34,932 nt of DNA from Nitrososphaerota archaeon (lineage in GTDB: Archaea; Thermoproteota; Nitrososphaeria; Nitrososphaerales; UBA57), in contig JACZWF010000002.1 of assembly GCA_022572285.1 (NCBI GenBank), positions 1-34,932 on the forward strand, written 5' to 3'. The notes beneath the pieces were generated by a model. That model saw only the letters and a list, made by a program, of their open reading frames with translations. It did not search any database and was not told where the DNA came from. Made by a program: the position numbers and the translations under genes. Every line of letters begins with the position of its first letter. Position 1 is the first letter of the stretch. Positions 28,560 to 34,932 of this stretch are shown piece by piece.

Positions 28560-28599
28560 CCAATACACCACATTTTCAGGCGTGGGTTCCCAATATAAG
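28560..28599 (-). promoter_or_regulatory. Early promoter with GGTGTATTGG leader element
   Basis: CTTATAT (28599-28593), 23 bases, then GGTGTATTGG (28569-28560) joined to ATG 28559. It opens the early region, just after the tail genes end. The TATA part is weaker than in the other copies. Confidence 0.7.
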
Positions 28600-28616
28600 G
28601 TTAGTGGCTTGATCTT

Positions 28617-28727
28617 TTAGAGCGGGAAGAACAATAAATTCAACAGATTCAGCATCCCAATAGCGACTGCTGCAAGAGTTAGGAGTATGAAAATTGCGTT
28701 CAGTTGGTCTTTCTTCCTTTGCTCCAT
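28617..28727 (-). CDS. Small single-span membrane protein
   Basis: 36 residues from ATG 28727. A charged start (MEQRKKDQLN) is followed by one membrane segment (AIFILLTLAAVAIGMLNLL) and a hydrophobic end. It stands alone between the tail hub gene and the early promoter. It could be a lysis or envelope-associated protein; function unknown. Confidence 0.5.
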   Translation of the reverse strand: MEQRKKDQLNAIFILLTLAAVAIGMLNLLNLLFFPL

Positions 28728-28783
28728 AGTCAATTTAAAACGACTACCGATATTAAAGGTATGTATGTTTCATCTGCGACAAT

Positions 28784-30406
28784 TTAATCAATGAAATCGA
28801 GCGCGGTAAATCTCATTACTGATTGTCCGAGATCTTTGTGAGTTAGATCGAAGCTCATGTCTATCAATTCCATGAGGCTGTTGACTCCTGTGCTTGGAGC
28901 CTTCTGTTGATGGACCTGAACCATGGTTCCTATTTGGGGGACGTCATCGGGCGCGTATGAAGTGAATGTTATGATTCGCTTCTGTTTGGAGAGTCTTGCT
29001 ACCTGTTCAGAGATCAGTTGTTGCATGGTTTCCCTTTCTCGTATTGCTGGATTGCTGAAGACGTCTTCTCTCAAACCATATTTTTCAATAGAATCGTCCT
29101 CGGCAGCAGTTGTTAGAAGTCGGTTAGATGAAAGGGTTCTGAAGCCGTAACCTACTCCAGTCGAGTCGACGGTCCAAGTTGAACCATTAGCTGAAAAGGC
29201 TGAGGTGTGAGTTGTGAGAGCGTCATGAAACCACCTGTAGGTATTTCCTGCGCTTCCTACTTTGTTGAGAATGAGCCAATAGTTCTGCTTCGTGTTTAGG
29301 AATTCAGCTCCTATGTCAATGTAATACCAGGCTTGACCTGAAGCGATCTTGTCTTTCCCAAGAGCAAATGCTTTGACGATGGCGCCATTTGGATCGTCTG
29401 CATCGTTGTCGTCGTCGAAGGTTTCTCTGACTTGTCCCTGGAGATCTACGAGTGGCGTTCCTGTTTTGTCGATATTGATTGCGATGTAAGCAAGTTTGTT
29501 TTTATCCGGTGTAAATTTGATAGCTCGAAAGTTCGCGTCCAGAGCATCGGGTCCTCCTGTGACAGTCTCTTGGAATTGGTCTTTCTCTAGTTCATCTCCA
29601 CCAAGTCCGAAGAGTCGGTTGATCGTATAGCCTTCGATTATCTCGCTGACTGTGAAAGGTTCATCGTCAACAATAATACCTTTCAGAGTTTCGTCGTGAG
29701 TTTCATCGGGGTCGTCGGTGAATAGGACCCCGGAGTTAGAAGTCTCTGGGTCAGTGAATTGTAGGACGCCTAGGGTGTCTATCCAGAAGTCTTTGCCATC
29801 CACTTCAGAAAGTTCTTTGAGAATGTCTGAAATGGGTTTCATCTCTCCGAAGTATTGAGGTATCTTTTTGGTTGAAAGGGAGACTCCTGCAACTGAGATC
29901 CCTTCGTCTTCCATGGTTGGCTCTCCAGTTGGATAAGCGTCTTCTTCTTGGATTAGGTCTTTCACTAGGTTATCGATTCGGGTCTTCGTGTCTGTGTTAT
30001 CTTGCGTAACTCCGTCTGCTTGTCGATCTTGGATTCTTAGGAGATTACCTATTCGATGGAATAGTCGGTTCGTGATACCGAGACCTGTGAGCTCATAGAC
30101 TAGCTCATTGGCGTTTCTTCGGTGTCGCTTGACTTGTTCGACTCGGCCCAAGAAGTGAGGTTGAGTTGGGAAGGTTGACGTCTTCGAGAGGAATACTTTG
30201 ACGGTGTTGCCATTTCCGAAGGCGTTCAGTAGTGCTGCTGCTGAGTCTTCTATCTCTAGGATTAGTCGAGAAGCTTTCCCCTGGATTTGTGGATTGAAAG
30301 ACGTCCTCAGTAAGTTGAACTGGTGAGTTGGTGGGAAGGGGTCGAAGGTTCGGGTTTGCGTTCCTGTTATGGTGACCTTTGCCTTGACTGGATCTTCATT
30401 AACCAT
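28784..30406 (-). CDS. Tail hub/baseplate protein with inserted beta domain
   Basis: 540 residues. The N-terminal part (residues about 1-130) and the part near 250-265 with the C-terminal 120 residues (SEQVARLSKQKRIITFTSYA, GTMVQVHQQKA, LIDMSFDLTHKDLG) resemble gp27/late-control-D-like hub proteins, beta-rich rings at the tail tip. Residues about 285-440 form an inserted jelly-roll-like domain (AYIAINIDKTGTPLVDL, WYYIDIGAEFLNTKQNYWLI, YRWFHDALTT), a type often used to bind sugars. It directly follows the tape measure gene, as the hub does in siphoviruses. Confidence 0.65.
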   Translation of the reverse strand: MVNEDPVKAKVTITGTQTRTFDPFPPTHQFNLLRTSFNPQIQGKASRLILEIEDSAAALLNAFGNGNTVKVFLSKTSTFPTQPHFLGRVEQVKRHRRNANELVYELTGLGITNRLFHRIGNLLRIQDRQADGVTQDNTDTKTRIDNLVKDLIQEEDAYPTGEPTMEDEGISVAGVSLSTKKIPQYFGEMKPISDILKELSEVDGKDFWIDTLGVLQFTDPETSNSGVLFTDDPDETHDETLKGIIVDDEPFTVSEIIEGYTINRLFGLGGDELEKDQFQETVTGGPDALDANFRAIKFTPDKNKLAYIAINIDKTGTPLVDLQGQVRETFDDDNDADDPNGAIVKAFALGKDKIASGQAWYYIDIGAEFLNTKQNYWLILNKVGSAGNTYRWFHDALTTHTSAFSANGSTWTVDSTGVGYGFRTLSSNRLLTTAAEDDSIEKYGLREDVFSNPAIRERETMQQLISEQVARLSKQKRIITFTSYAPDDVPQIGTMVQVHQQKAPSTGVNSLMELIDMSFDLTHKDLGQSVMRFTALDFID

Positions 30407-31795
30407 TTAGAAGACACTATTGGTTTCCTCGGATAACATTTCACTTAATGACCTAGCCAGCTCTCTCTCTGTTACGACATTACCCGCGACGAAGACTTGG
30501 ATGATCCTGCCTCCGAGTTTGTTATTTGGTATTACGTTACTACCTTTCGGAAGATTGAGAACTTCAGGACCACCTTCTCCTATCAATGCTAGACCACCTC
30601 TAAAGTCTTCGACTCCTTGCTGCAACCGTGGGATTTCTTTGAAGGTCCCAACTCTGGGAATTCCAGGGGGAAGGATGGCATTGAAGGCTCTGATGCTTGC
30701 GTTAATTGCCCTGACTCCTGCGTTGAGTATGTTAATCATAAAGTTGATGGCTGTCTTGATTGAGGTTCCTATGATTTGACCGAAGGCTGCTCCCCATATC
30801 TTGATTCCATTGAGGACGTTCGTTCCCCAATTCTTGAATTTGTTCGCAGCGAGGATTGCCCAGATTGCTATTTGTATAGAAAAGCCTTGAAGTCCTTCCG
30901 TAATTATACCGTTGACATCTGCGAATCCCTTCTCAAAAGCCATAGTGAAGGGTAGAAGGTTGATTGAGATCTGATCAGACAAGAGGGTTAGCTGGGCTGC
31001 TAGCTCGCCGAGTGGCCCGGGTAGACTCTTCCACGCTTCTCTTGCTGCCTCGATTGTGACGTTGCCTATTCCCATCTTTTCCTGAAGATTGACGGTCTTC
31101 GTGAATATGAAACCCATGGCGATACCCGCCCCTATGATAGCTCCTCCTAGAAGTCCAGCAACCCCTCCGACACGCGATAATACACTACCTAGAAGTTTAC
31201 TTGCTCCTTTGAGTTTGTCGGACATTATGAGAGCTAGGAGTCCTTGAGCTGCTACGATTCCAAGCTGAGCTCCGACCGCAATCATATTGGTAACTGCTCT
31301 TTGCTGATTCTGCGATTCGGTTTTGGCTGCTCGATCGATCTCGGCTAAGAGTCTATTGCGCTCTTGTTCGAGAAGGTTAATTGCTACTAAGTTAGGAATG
31401 GCTTGATCTCTTGCGATGGCTAGTTCCTTCTCGACATTAAGAAGATCTTGTTCGAGTCTTGCGGTTTCTGCACTCTTGTCGCCAAGAGCTAATGTCAGTA
31501 GGTTGATGGAGTCGAAGGCACTCTTTACGGTCGAGACTAGGGTTCCGACCCTAGCTAGAGCTCTCTCGAAGGTTGCTACGTTTGGGTGAGCTGACCTGAA
31601 TGAGTTTCCCACTCGAGTAATGGATCCTGCTACTTTGGAGTTTGCCGTATCCAGTTTTTGTAACGCTAGGTCAACCTCGGTGACTGTGGCTTTCCCTTCT
31701 CTGAAGGCTTGAGTTGTAGCGTTGAGGTCGGACTTGGCTTTCTGCGCGCCCGTAATTTGAAGGTCCCAGATTATGCTGTTGGTTTCGCTACTCAT
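30407..31795 (-). CDS. Tape measure protein
   Basis: 462 residues from ATG 31795 (ATGA overlap). A long helical N-terminal part (LDTANSKVAGSITRVG, ARLEQDLLNVEKELAIARDQ) is followed by hydrophobic spans (GGVAGLLGGAIIGAGIAMGF) and the C-terminal signature ALIGEGGPEVLNLPKGSNVI typical of phage tape measures. It sets tail length; at roughly 0.15 nm per residue the tail would be near 70 nm. It is short for the class. On a circular molecule it is separated from the chaperone gene by about 6 kb of adhesin genes, which is unusual. Confidence 0.85.
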   Translation of the reverse strand: MSSETNSIIWDLQITGAQKAKSDLNATTQAFREGKATVTEVDLALQKLDTANSKVAGSITRVGNSFRSAHPNVATFERALARVGTLVSTVKSAFDSINLLTLALGDKSAETARLEQDLLNVEKELAIARDQAIPNLVAINLLEQERNRLLAEIDRAAKTESQNQQRAVTNMIAVGAQLGIVAAQGLLALIMSDKLKGASKLLGSVLSRVGGVAGLLGGAIIGAGIAMGFIFTKTVNLQEKMGIGNVTIEAAREAWKSLPGPLGELAAQLTLLSDQISINLLPFTMAFEKGFADVNGIITEGLQGFSIQIAIWAILAANKFKNWGTNVLNGIKIWGAAFGQIIGTSIKTAINFMINILNAGVRAINASIRAFNAILPPGIPRVGTFKEIPRLQQGVEDFRGGLALIGEGGPEVLNLPKGSNVIPNNKLGGRIIQVFVAGNVVTERELARSLSEMLSEETNSVF

Positions 31796-31890
31796 ATTCC
31801 TACTCTCCACTCATATCTAAGGTCTGGATCTCCATGCCAATCTCCAATCTTATCACATCTATCTGTGGGTGTGTGTTTTTCTTTGCTCAT
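31792..31890 (-). CDS. Tiny protein before the tape measure
   Basis: 32 residues from ATG 31890, ATGA-coupled on both sides. Polar with several Trp/Asp (TDRCDKIGDWHGDPDLRYEW). Function unknown. Confidence 0.45.
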   Translation of the reverse strand: MSKEKHTPTDRCDKIGDWHGDPDLRYEWRVGI

Positions 31891-32030
31891 GTGAACAACT
31901 CCACGATATCAGCCAGGATTTCTTTCATTCTGACCGGGGTGACTACTATCAGATTGTCCCTCTTATCGATTAGGTCTTTCAGAGCTTCCTGCTTTCTATT
32001 CAGTTTTAGCTGACCCTCGCTGGAACTCAT
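31887..32030 (-). CDS. Small helical protein before the tape measure
   Basis: 47 residues from ATG 32030. Charged helices (QLKLNRKQEALKDLIDKRDN, VRMKEILADIVELF). It lies in a coupled run leading to the tape measure gene, so it may act in tail assembly. Function unknown. Confidence 0.5.
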   Translation of the reverse strand: MSSSEGQLKLNRKQEALKDLIDKRDNLIVVTPVRMKEILADIVELFT

Positions 32031-33010
32031 GCTGTTATCAACATCGTTTTTGTTCTAATGCGCATGACGAAGATTTGGATTTGGCGCGCTGCTACTGAGA
32101 CTCTTTCAACATAAACAAATGGTTGCATATCTGTCGCTGTAGCTGGGAGGTTGGTAGTTTTTGTTCCGATTAGACCGTCATTTCTATAAAGTCTGATTTC
32201 GTTAGCTGAACCCTCTACTGAATCATCTAGTTCTAATCTCCACCTGCTTCGGTTTGTGCTTGCTGGAAGATAGCCTGTGTCGAAGTGACTGCGGGTTCCA
32301 TCATTTGATTCTATGAACACGTTGTTACTACTATTGACTACTGAGTCTATTTCCCAACATGCGTAATTGCCTCCTTGAGGCCAAGCAGTGGCATTTGACA
32401 ATGCGCCGTCAGTGAATCCGACTCTCATCTCCATGTTGTTGCTAATAGTTGAGAGGTCAGCGATCCACTCCATTACTATGAGAGATTGCCTTCGATAATT
32501 ATCGACGTTGTTATGACAAATGATTACCCTATCACCATTTGCTCCCGCCGTCAGACCTATTTTTGATGTCTGCCCTCCAGATATGCTAACAATGCCTCCG
32601 CCAAAAACGAATGATACCCATGGGAAATTGTCTGTCAATGTTGGAGCGATGAAATTCCAATAATCCCATTGATTTGCAAAGGCCCCAACTAATGTTGCAT
32701 GGTCGACTGGACCTTGAAAGCGATTGAGATCAAGACCAACGAAGAGATTGGCATCGAAGGCTCGACCATTTGAAACGTCAGCCATTTCTTGCCAAGCTGT
32801 ATCTGCATTGTTACGTCGATAGACTTTATTGATTGTGAAACCTGAACCAGTCGCGGAAATGAACGCTTCTTGTCCGGGGTGAGGACCGTCATCTCCTGAC
32901 ATCGCTGAAACTTCGGCTCCAGTCCCTCGGAACCGAGTCTTCTGATTCATCTTTGCGACTTTGCCAGTCCCAACCATATTCTCCCCGGCGGTAAAGGCGT
33001 CTCCTGCCAT
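32027..33010 (-). CDS. Beta-rich virion adhesin-like protein
   Basis: 327 residues from ATG 33010. An N-terminal attachment-like region (residues 1-100) is followed by a long beta domain of lectin or concanavalin-like character: NFPWVSFVFGGGIVSISGG, QSLIVMEWIADLSTISNNM, RWRLELDDSVEGSANEIRLY and TDMQPFVYVERVSVAARQIQ are strands typical of such folds. It follows the LamG gene and precedes the tape measure. Probably a tail fibre or receptor-binding protein; no exact family is recognised. Confidence 0.6.
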   Translation of the reverse strand: MAGDAFTAGENMVGTGKVAKMNQKTRFRGTGAEVSAMSGDDGPHPGQEAFISATGSGFTINKVYRRNNADTAWQEMADVSNGRAFDANLFVGLDLNRFQGPVDHATLVGAFANQWDYWNFIAPTLTDNFPWVSFVFGGGIVSISGGQTSKIGLTAGANGDRVIICHNNVDNYRRQSLIVMEWIADLSTISNNMEMRVGFTDGALSNATAWPQGGNYACWEIDSVVNSSNNVFIESNDGTRSHFDTGYLPASTNRSRWRLELDDSVEGSANEIRLYRNDGLIGTKTTNLPATATDMQPFVYVERVSVAARQIQIFVMRIRTKTMLITA

Positions 33011-33280
33011 CTACTTCTTCACCTCTATCGGTATGAAGTCATCTTGGTCTTTAATTCTTCTTTCAAGAAGATCGGCTGCCCACTTTGCTCCTATCGATTC
33101 TTCGCCCTTGATCTTGACGACTACCTTAAGATCATCTCTAGCTCCGCTTATGAGTTCTTGATTCATGTATTTGATTTCTCTCCCACATTCTTCTCGAGTC
33201 TTCCAACCTTGAGGTCCAGAGACGGCCCCACGTTCAGGTTTTGACTTTCTTCCTATAAACCACATAATCAAAACGCCCAT
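33011..33280 (-). CDS. Small protein linking the adhesin genes
   Basis: 89 residues from ATG 33280, with AGGA five bases upstream and overlapping the LamG stop by 13 bases; ATG 33265 is the alternative. A hydrophobic start (VLIMWFIG) is followed by a charged helical body (DLKVVVKIKGEESIGAKWAA, DLLERRIKDQDDF). It may be a chaperone or connector of the adhesins. Function unknown. Confidence 0.5.
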   Translation of the reverse strand: MGVLIMWFIGRKSKPERGAVSGPQGWKTREECGREIKYMNQELISGARDDLKVVVKIKGEESIGAKWAADLLERRIKDQDDFIPIEVKK

Positions 33281-34830
33281 TGTGTTCCTATTATAAGGTC
33301 GCAATCGTTTGATCCCCCTGGGTTCGTTCCTATGTAGAACGCGGTGCAAGCTCCTGAGCTTGAACCTTCAGAAGCAACAGTTTCCGTTTCTTCCATCGTA
33401 AAGTCTCGGAGGCTTGGCCTGATATTGTTGAATAGATCTGTTACTTCAGTTGCCGTCAGAGCTCTGGAATATATCCGAACTTCATCGAGAACGCCCGTAA
33501 TATGTTCTGCACCTGCCGGACTCGCGCCTAGAGTAAGAGCCAAAGTAGTGTTAGGTAAATCTCTGGTGCTAGCTAATGGACTAGACGATTCTTCGACCGC
33601 GTCACAAAACACTCTCATTTGGGTTCCGTCAAACGTGCATACCACGAAAGTAAATCCAGTATCGCTAATAACTATACTGCCAGTCAGGGTATCATTCCCC
33701 CCTCCTGAATCTCTTCGTCTGAATCTGACAAAGTTGCTGCTAGTCTTTCTTATTTGCCAACCTCCGTCTCCTGATGAATGTTTGCTTATGATGTCACCAT
33801 CGACTGCATCATTGCGTTTAATCCAAAATGATACACTAAAGGGAACGACTCCATCAAAATCTAAAATGTCGCCAATCGTAACGAGTTGAGAGCTAGCAGC
33901 CACAAATTGTATAGCCTTACCAAGTATTCCATCCACGTAGATAGGTGAGCCTGTTTCAGTCCCATTATTGACGAATCCACTCATGTCTTCAGTGTGACCT
34001 TCGAGAGGGTAGAACGCGGAAAGAAGATGTTCGGGTTCGAATTGGTGTGGTTGTGGTTTTGGATATGTGAAAAGTTCGAGAACTTCGACATCGGTGAGAG
34101 CTCTGCTCCATATTCTGACTTCATCGATATCTGCATTGAGTTGATTACCTCCTCCTGATTTCCTTCCAATTTCTAAAGTTAAGGCGTTGGTTGACGTTCC
34201 TCTTGAATGTGCTGTCGGAGAGAATGACGATTCCACTCCATCAACGTAAGCTCGAAGATTACCTGAAGTCTTTACGGCGACAAGATGTTTGTATCCTGCA
34301 TAATTATTACCAGTATTGAACCTGACATTTGATCTTCCTCCTGAATCTGAGTATTCAAAATGAATATCGGCTGGCGAACTCGCGATTCCAATCTGATAGC
34401 CTGCCCCTACTGCGAAAAAGAGTCCTTTTGATATTATGACTTGAGAGCTTGCTACGTTGTCTCCTTTCAACCATAACGATATTGAGAAATCACCAGTTCC
34501 GAAGTCGAATGGATCATCAGATAGAGCGACATATTGGTCAACACCGTCTAATGAGATCGCAGAGCCTTCTTTTCCTGATACAAATGTTGGCGAGTTGAAA
34601 GTAGTCCCATGATTCTTTTTGTCACTCTTGTCTCTTACACTCCCTTCCATCCTAAGCCATAATTCGAGAGAGCTAGTATCTAGGAGATTGTATCGTTCTT
34701 TGACAGATCTTATTGTATTGAGAGTAATTGAATCGTCTCTCAGCTTGGTTCCTGTTTCGAGTTTATTGACTCTGCCTCGTATCTCATTAAGTTCGTCGGC
34801 TAGCGTCTTCCGTCTCCTGAGAGTCGACAT
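33268..34830 (-). CDS. Double LamG (concanavalin A-like) adhesin
   Basis: 520 residues from ATG 34830. A short helical base (LADELNEIRGRVNKLE) is followed by two LamG-type domains: residues about 55-255 (LELWLRMEGSVRDKSDKKNH, FSISLWLKGD, DIDEVRIWSRALTDVEV) and about 265-475 (AFYPLEGHTEDMSGFVNNGT, FSVSFWIKRND, VLDEVRIYSRALTATEV). The repeated DEVRI(W/Y)SRALT ending is the hallmark. The C-terminal 45 residues contain two Cys. Such domains bind carbohydrate or glycoprotein, so this is the best receptor-binding candidate. The two domains differ enough to suggest an old duplication. Confidence 0.85.
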   Translation of the reverse strand: MSTLRRRKTLADELNEIRGRVNKLETGTKLRDDSITLNTIRSVKERYNLLDTSSLELWLRMEGSVRDKSDKKNHGTTFNSPTFVSGKEGSAISLDGVDQYVALSDDPFDFGTGDFSISLWLKGDNVASSQVIISKGLFFAVGAGYQIGIASSPADIHFEYSDSGGRSNVRFNTGNNYAGYKHLVAVKTSGNLRAYVDGVESSFSPTAHSRGTSTNALTLEIGRKSGGGNQLNADIDEVRIWSRALTDVEVLELFTYPKPQPHQFEPEHLLSAFYPLEGHTEDMSGFVNNGTETGSPIYVDGILGKAIQFVAASSQLVTIGDILDFDGVVPFSVSFWIKRNDAVDGDIISKHSSGDGGWQIRKTSSNFVRFRRRDSGGGNDTLTGSIVISDTGFTFVVCTFDGTQMRVFCDAVEESSSPLASTRDLPNTTLALTLGASPAGAEHITGVLDEVRIYSRALTATEVTDLFNNIRPSLRDFTMEETETVASEGSSSGACTAFYIGTNPGGSNDCDLIIGTQWAF

Positions 34831-34837
34831 TCTCTTG

Positions 34838-34932
34838 CTACCATCCCCACCTATTATTTACAGTGACGGTATTGGAGGACGTCTTTGCTGCGACTGGAAT
34901 AACGAAGCCTCGACCGAAGAGATTACCTGAGC
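34838..34932 (-). CDS. Virion protein, C-terminal part (runs off the right end)
   Basis: In the frame that starts with TCA at 34930, the sequence reads SGNLFGRGFVIPVAAKTSSN followed by TVTVNNRWGW and a TAG at 34838. This has the usual ending of small beta-domain virion proteins and fits the N-terminal piece at 507-1, which stops at NGTNIE. Joining base 1 directly to 34932 would be one base out of frame, so a stretch of 1+3n bases is missing or mis-assembled between the ends. Confidence 0.6.
   Translation of the reverse strand, partial: SGNLFGRGFVIPVAAKTSSNTVTVNNRWGW

Noticed and set aside
33344..33889. 181-codon plus-strand open frame
   Set aside because: It lies entirely inside the LamG gene and its sequence is Ser/Leu-rich in the manner of antisense translations.
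1..34932. Direct terminal repeats, CRISPR arrays, insertion sequences or integrase with attachment sites
   Set aside because: No matching ends, regularly spaced repeats, transposase or recombinase-like proteins were seen.

Overview
The window reads as a nearly complete genome of an archaeal tailed virus (Caudoviricetes, siphovirus-like). Every convincing protein gene lies on the minus strand, so transcription runs from high to low coordinates. Genes are packed tightly, mostly joined by ATGA, TAATG or TTGA overlaps. Archaeal origin is inferred from TATA-box promoters with A-rich upstream flanks, a fixed TATA-to-leader spacing, GGTG-type Shine-Dalgarno cores, an Hjc-like nuclease and many tiny zinc-binding proteins. 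The host lineage cannot be named from the sequence alone.

The two window ends fit together. Positions 1-507 hold the N-terminal part of a virion protein and 34838-34932 hold a matching C-terminal part, so the molecule is probably circular or circularly permuted with only a few codons missing. On that circle, reading along the minus strand, the late block is: small terminase subunit (17619-17176), terminase ATPase (17297-16344), a cluster of small genes, terminase nuclease as a separate gene (14967-14344), portal, MuF-like protein, capsid protease, decoration protein, major capsid protein, head connector, a putative lysis cassette (8474-7284), neck and tail genes, an 840-residue repeat protein, tail tube, tail assembly chaperone with a TTTAAAA frameshift site, and an HK97 gp10-like protein. 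It continues across the ends into LamG adhesins, tape measure and tail hub, ending at 28784.

The region 28727-17735 is the early or accessory block. It holds two DNA methyltransferases, an Hjc-like nuclease, a DUF488 protein, a MazG-like pyrophosphohydrolase, DNA-binding proteins, a membrane-anchored extracellular beta protein, and a large collection of 28-90 residue zinc-ribbon and zinc-finger proteins. Three tandem paralogues share a CxFxCxxH...HxxxxEH signature. No DNA polymerase, primase, helicase or integrase is recognisable.

The most striking regulatory feature is a 10-base element, GGTGTATTGG, placed exactly 23 bases after a TATA-like 7-mer at five sites. Four drive early operons on the minus strand. 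The fifth points the opposite way into the lysis cassette and could produce an antisense transcript. No gene-free stretch longer than about 150 bases was found, and no tRNA, rRNA, CRISPR array or insertion sequence was seen.
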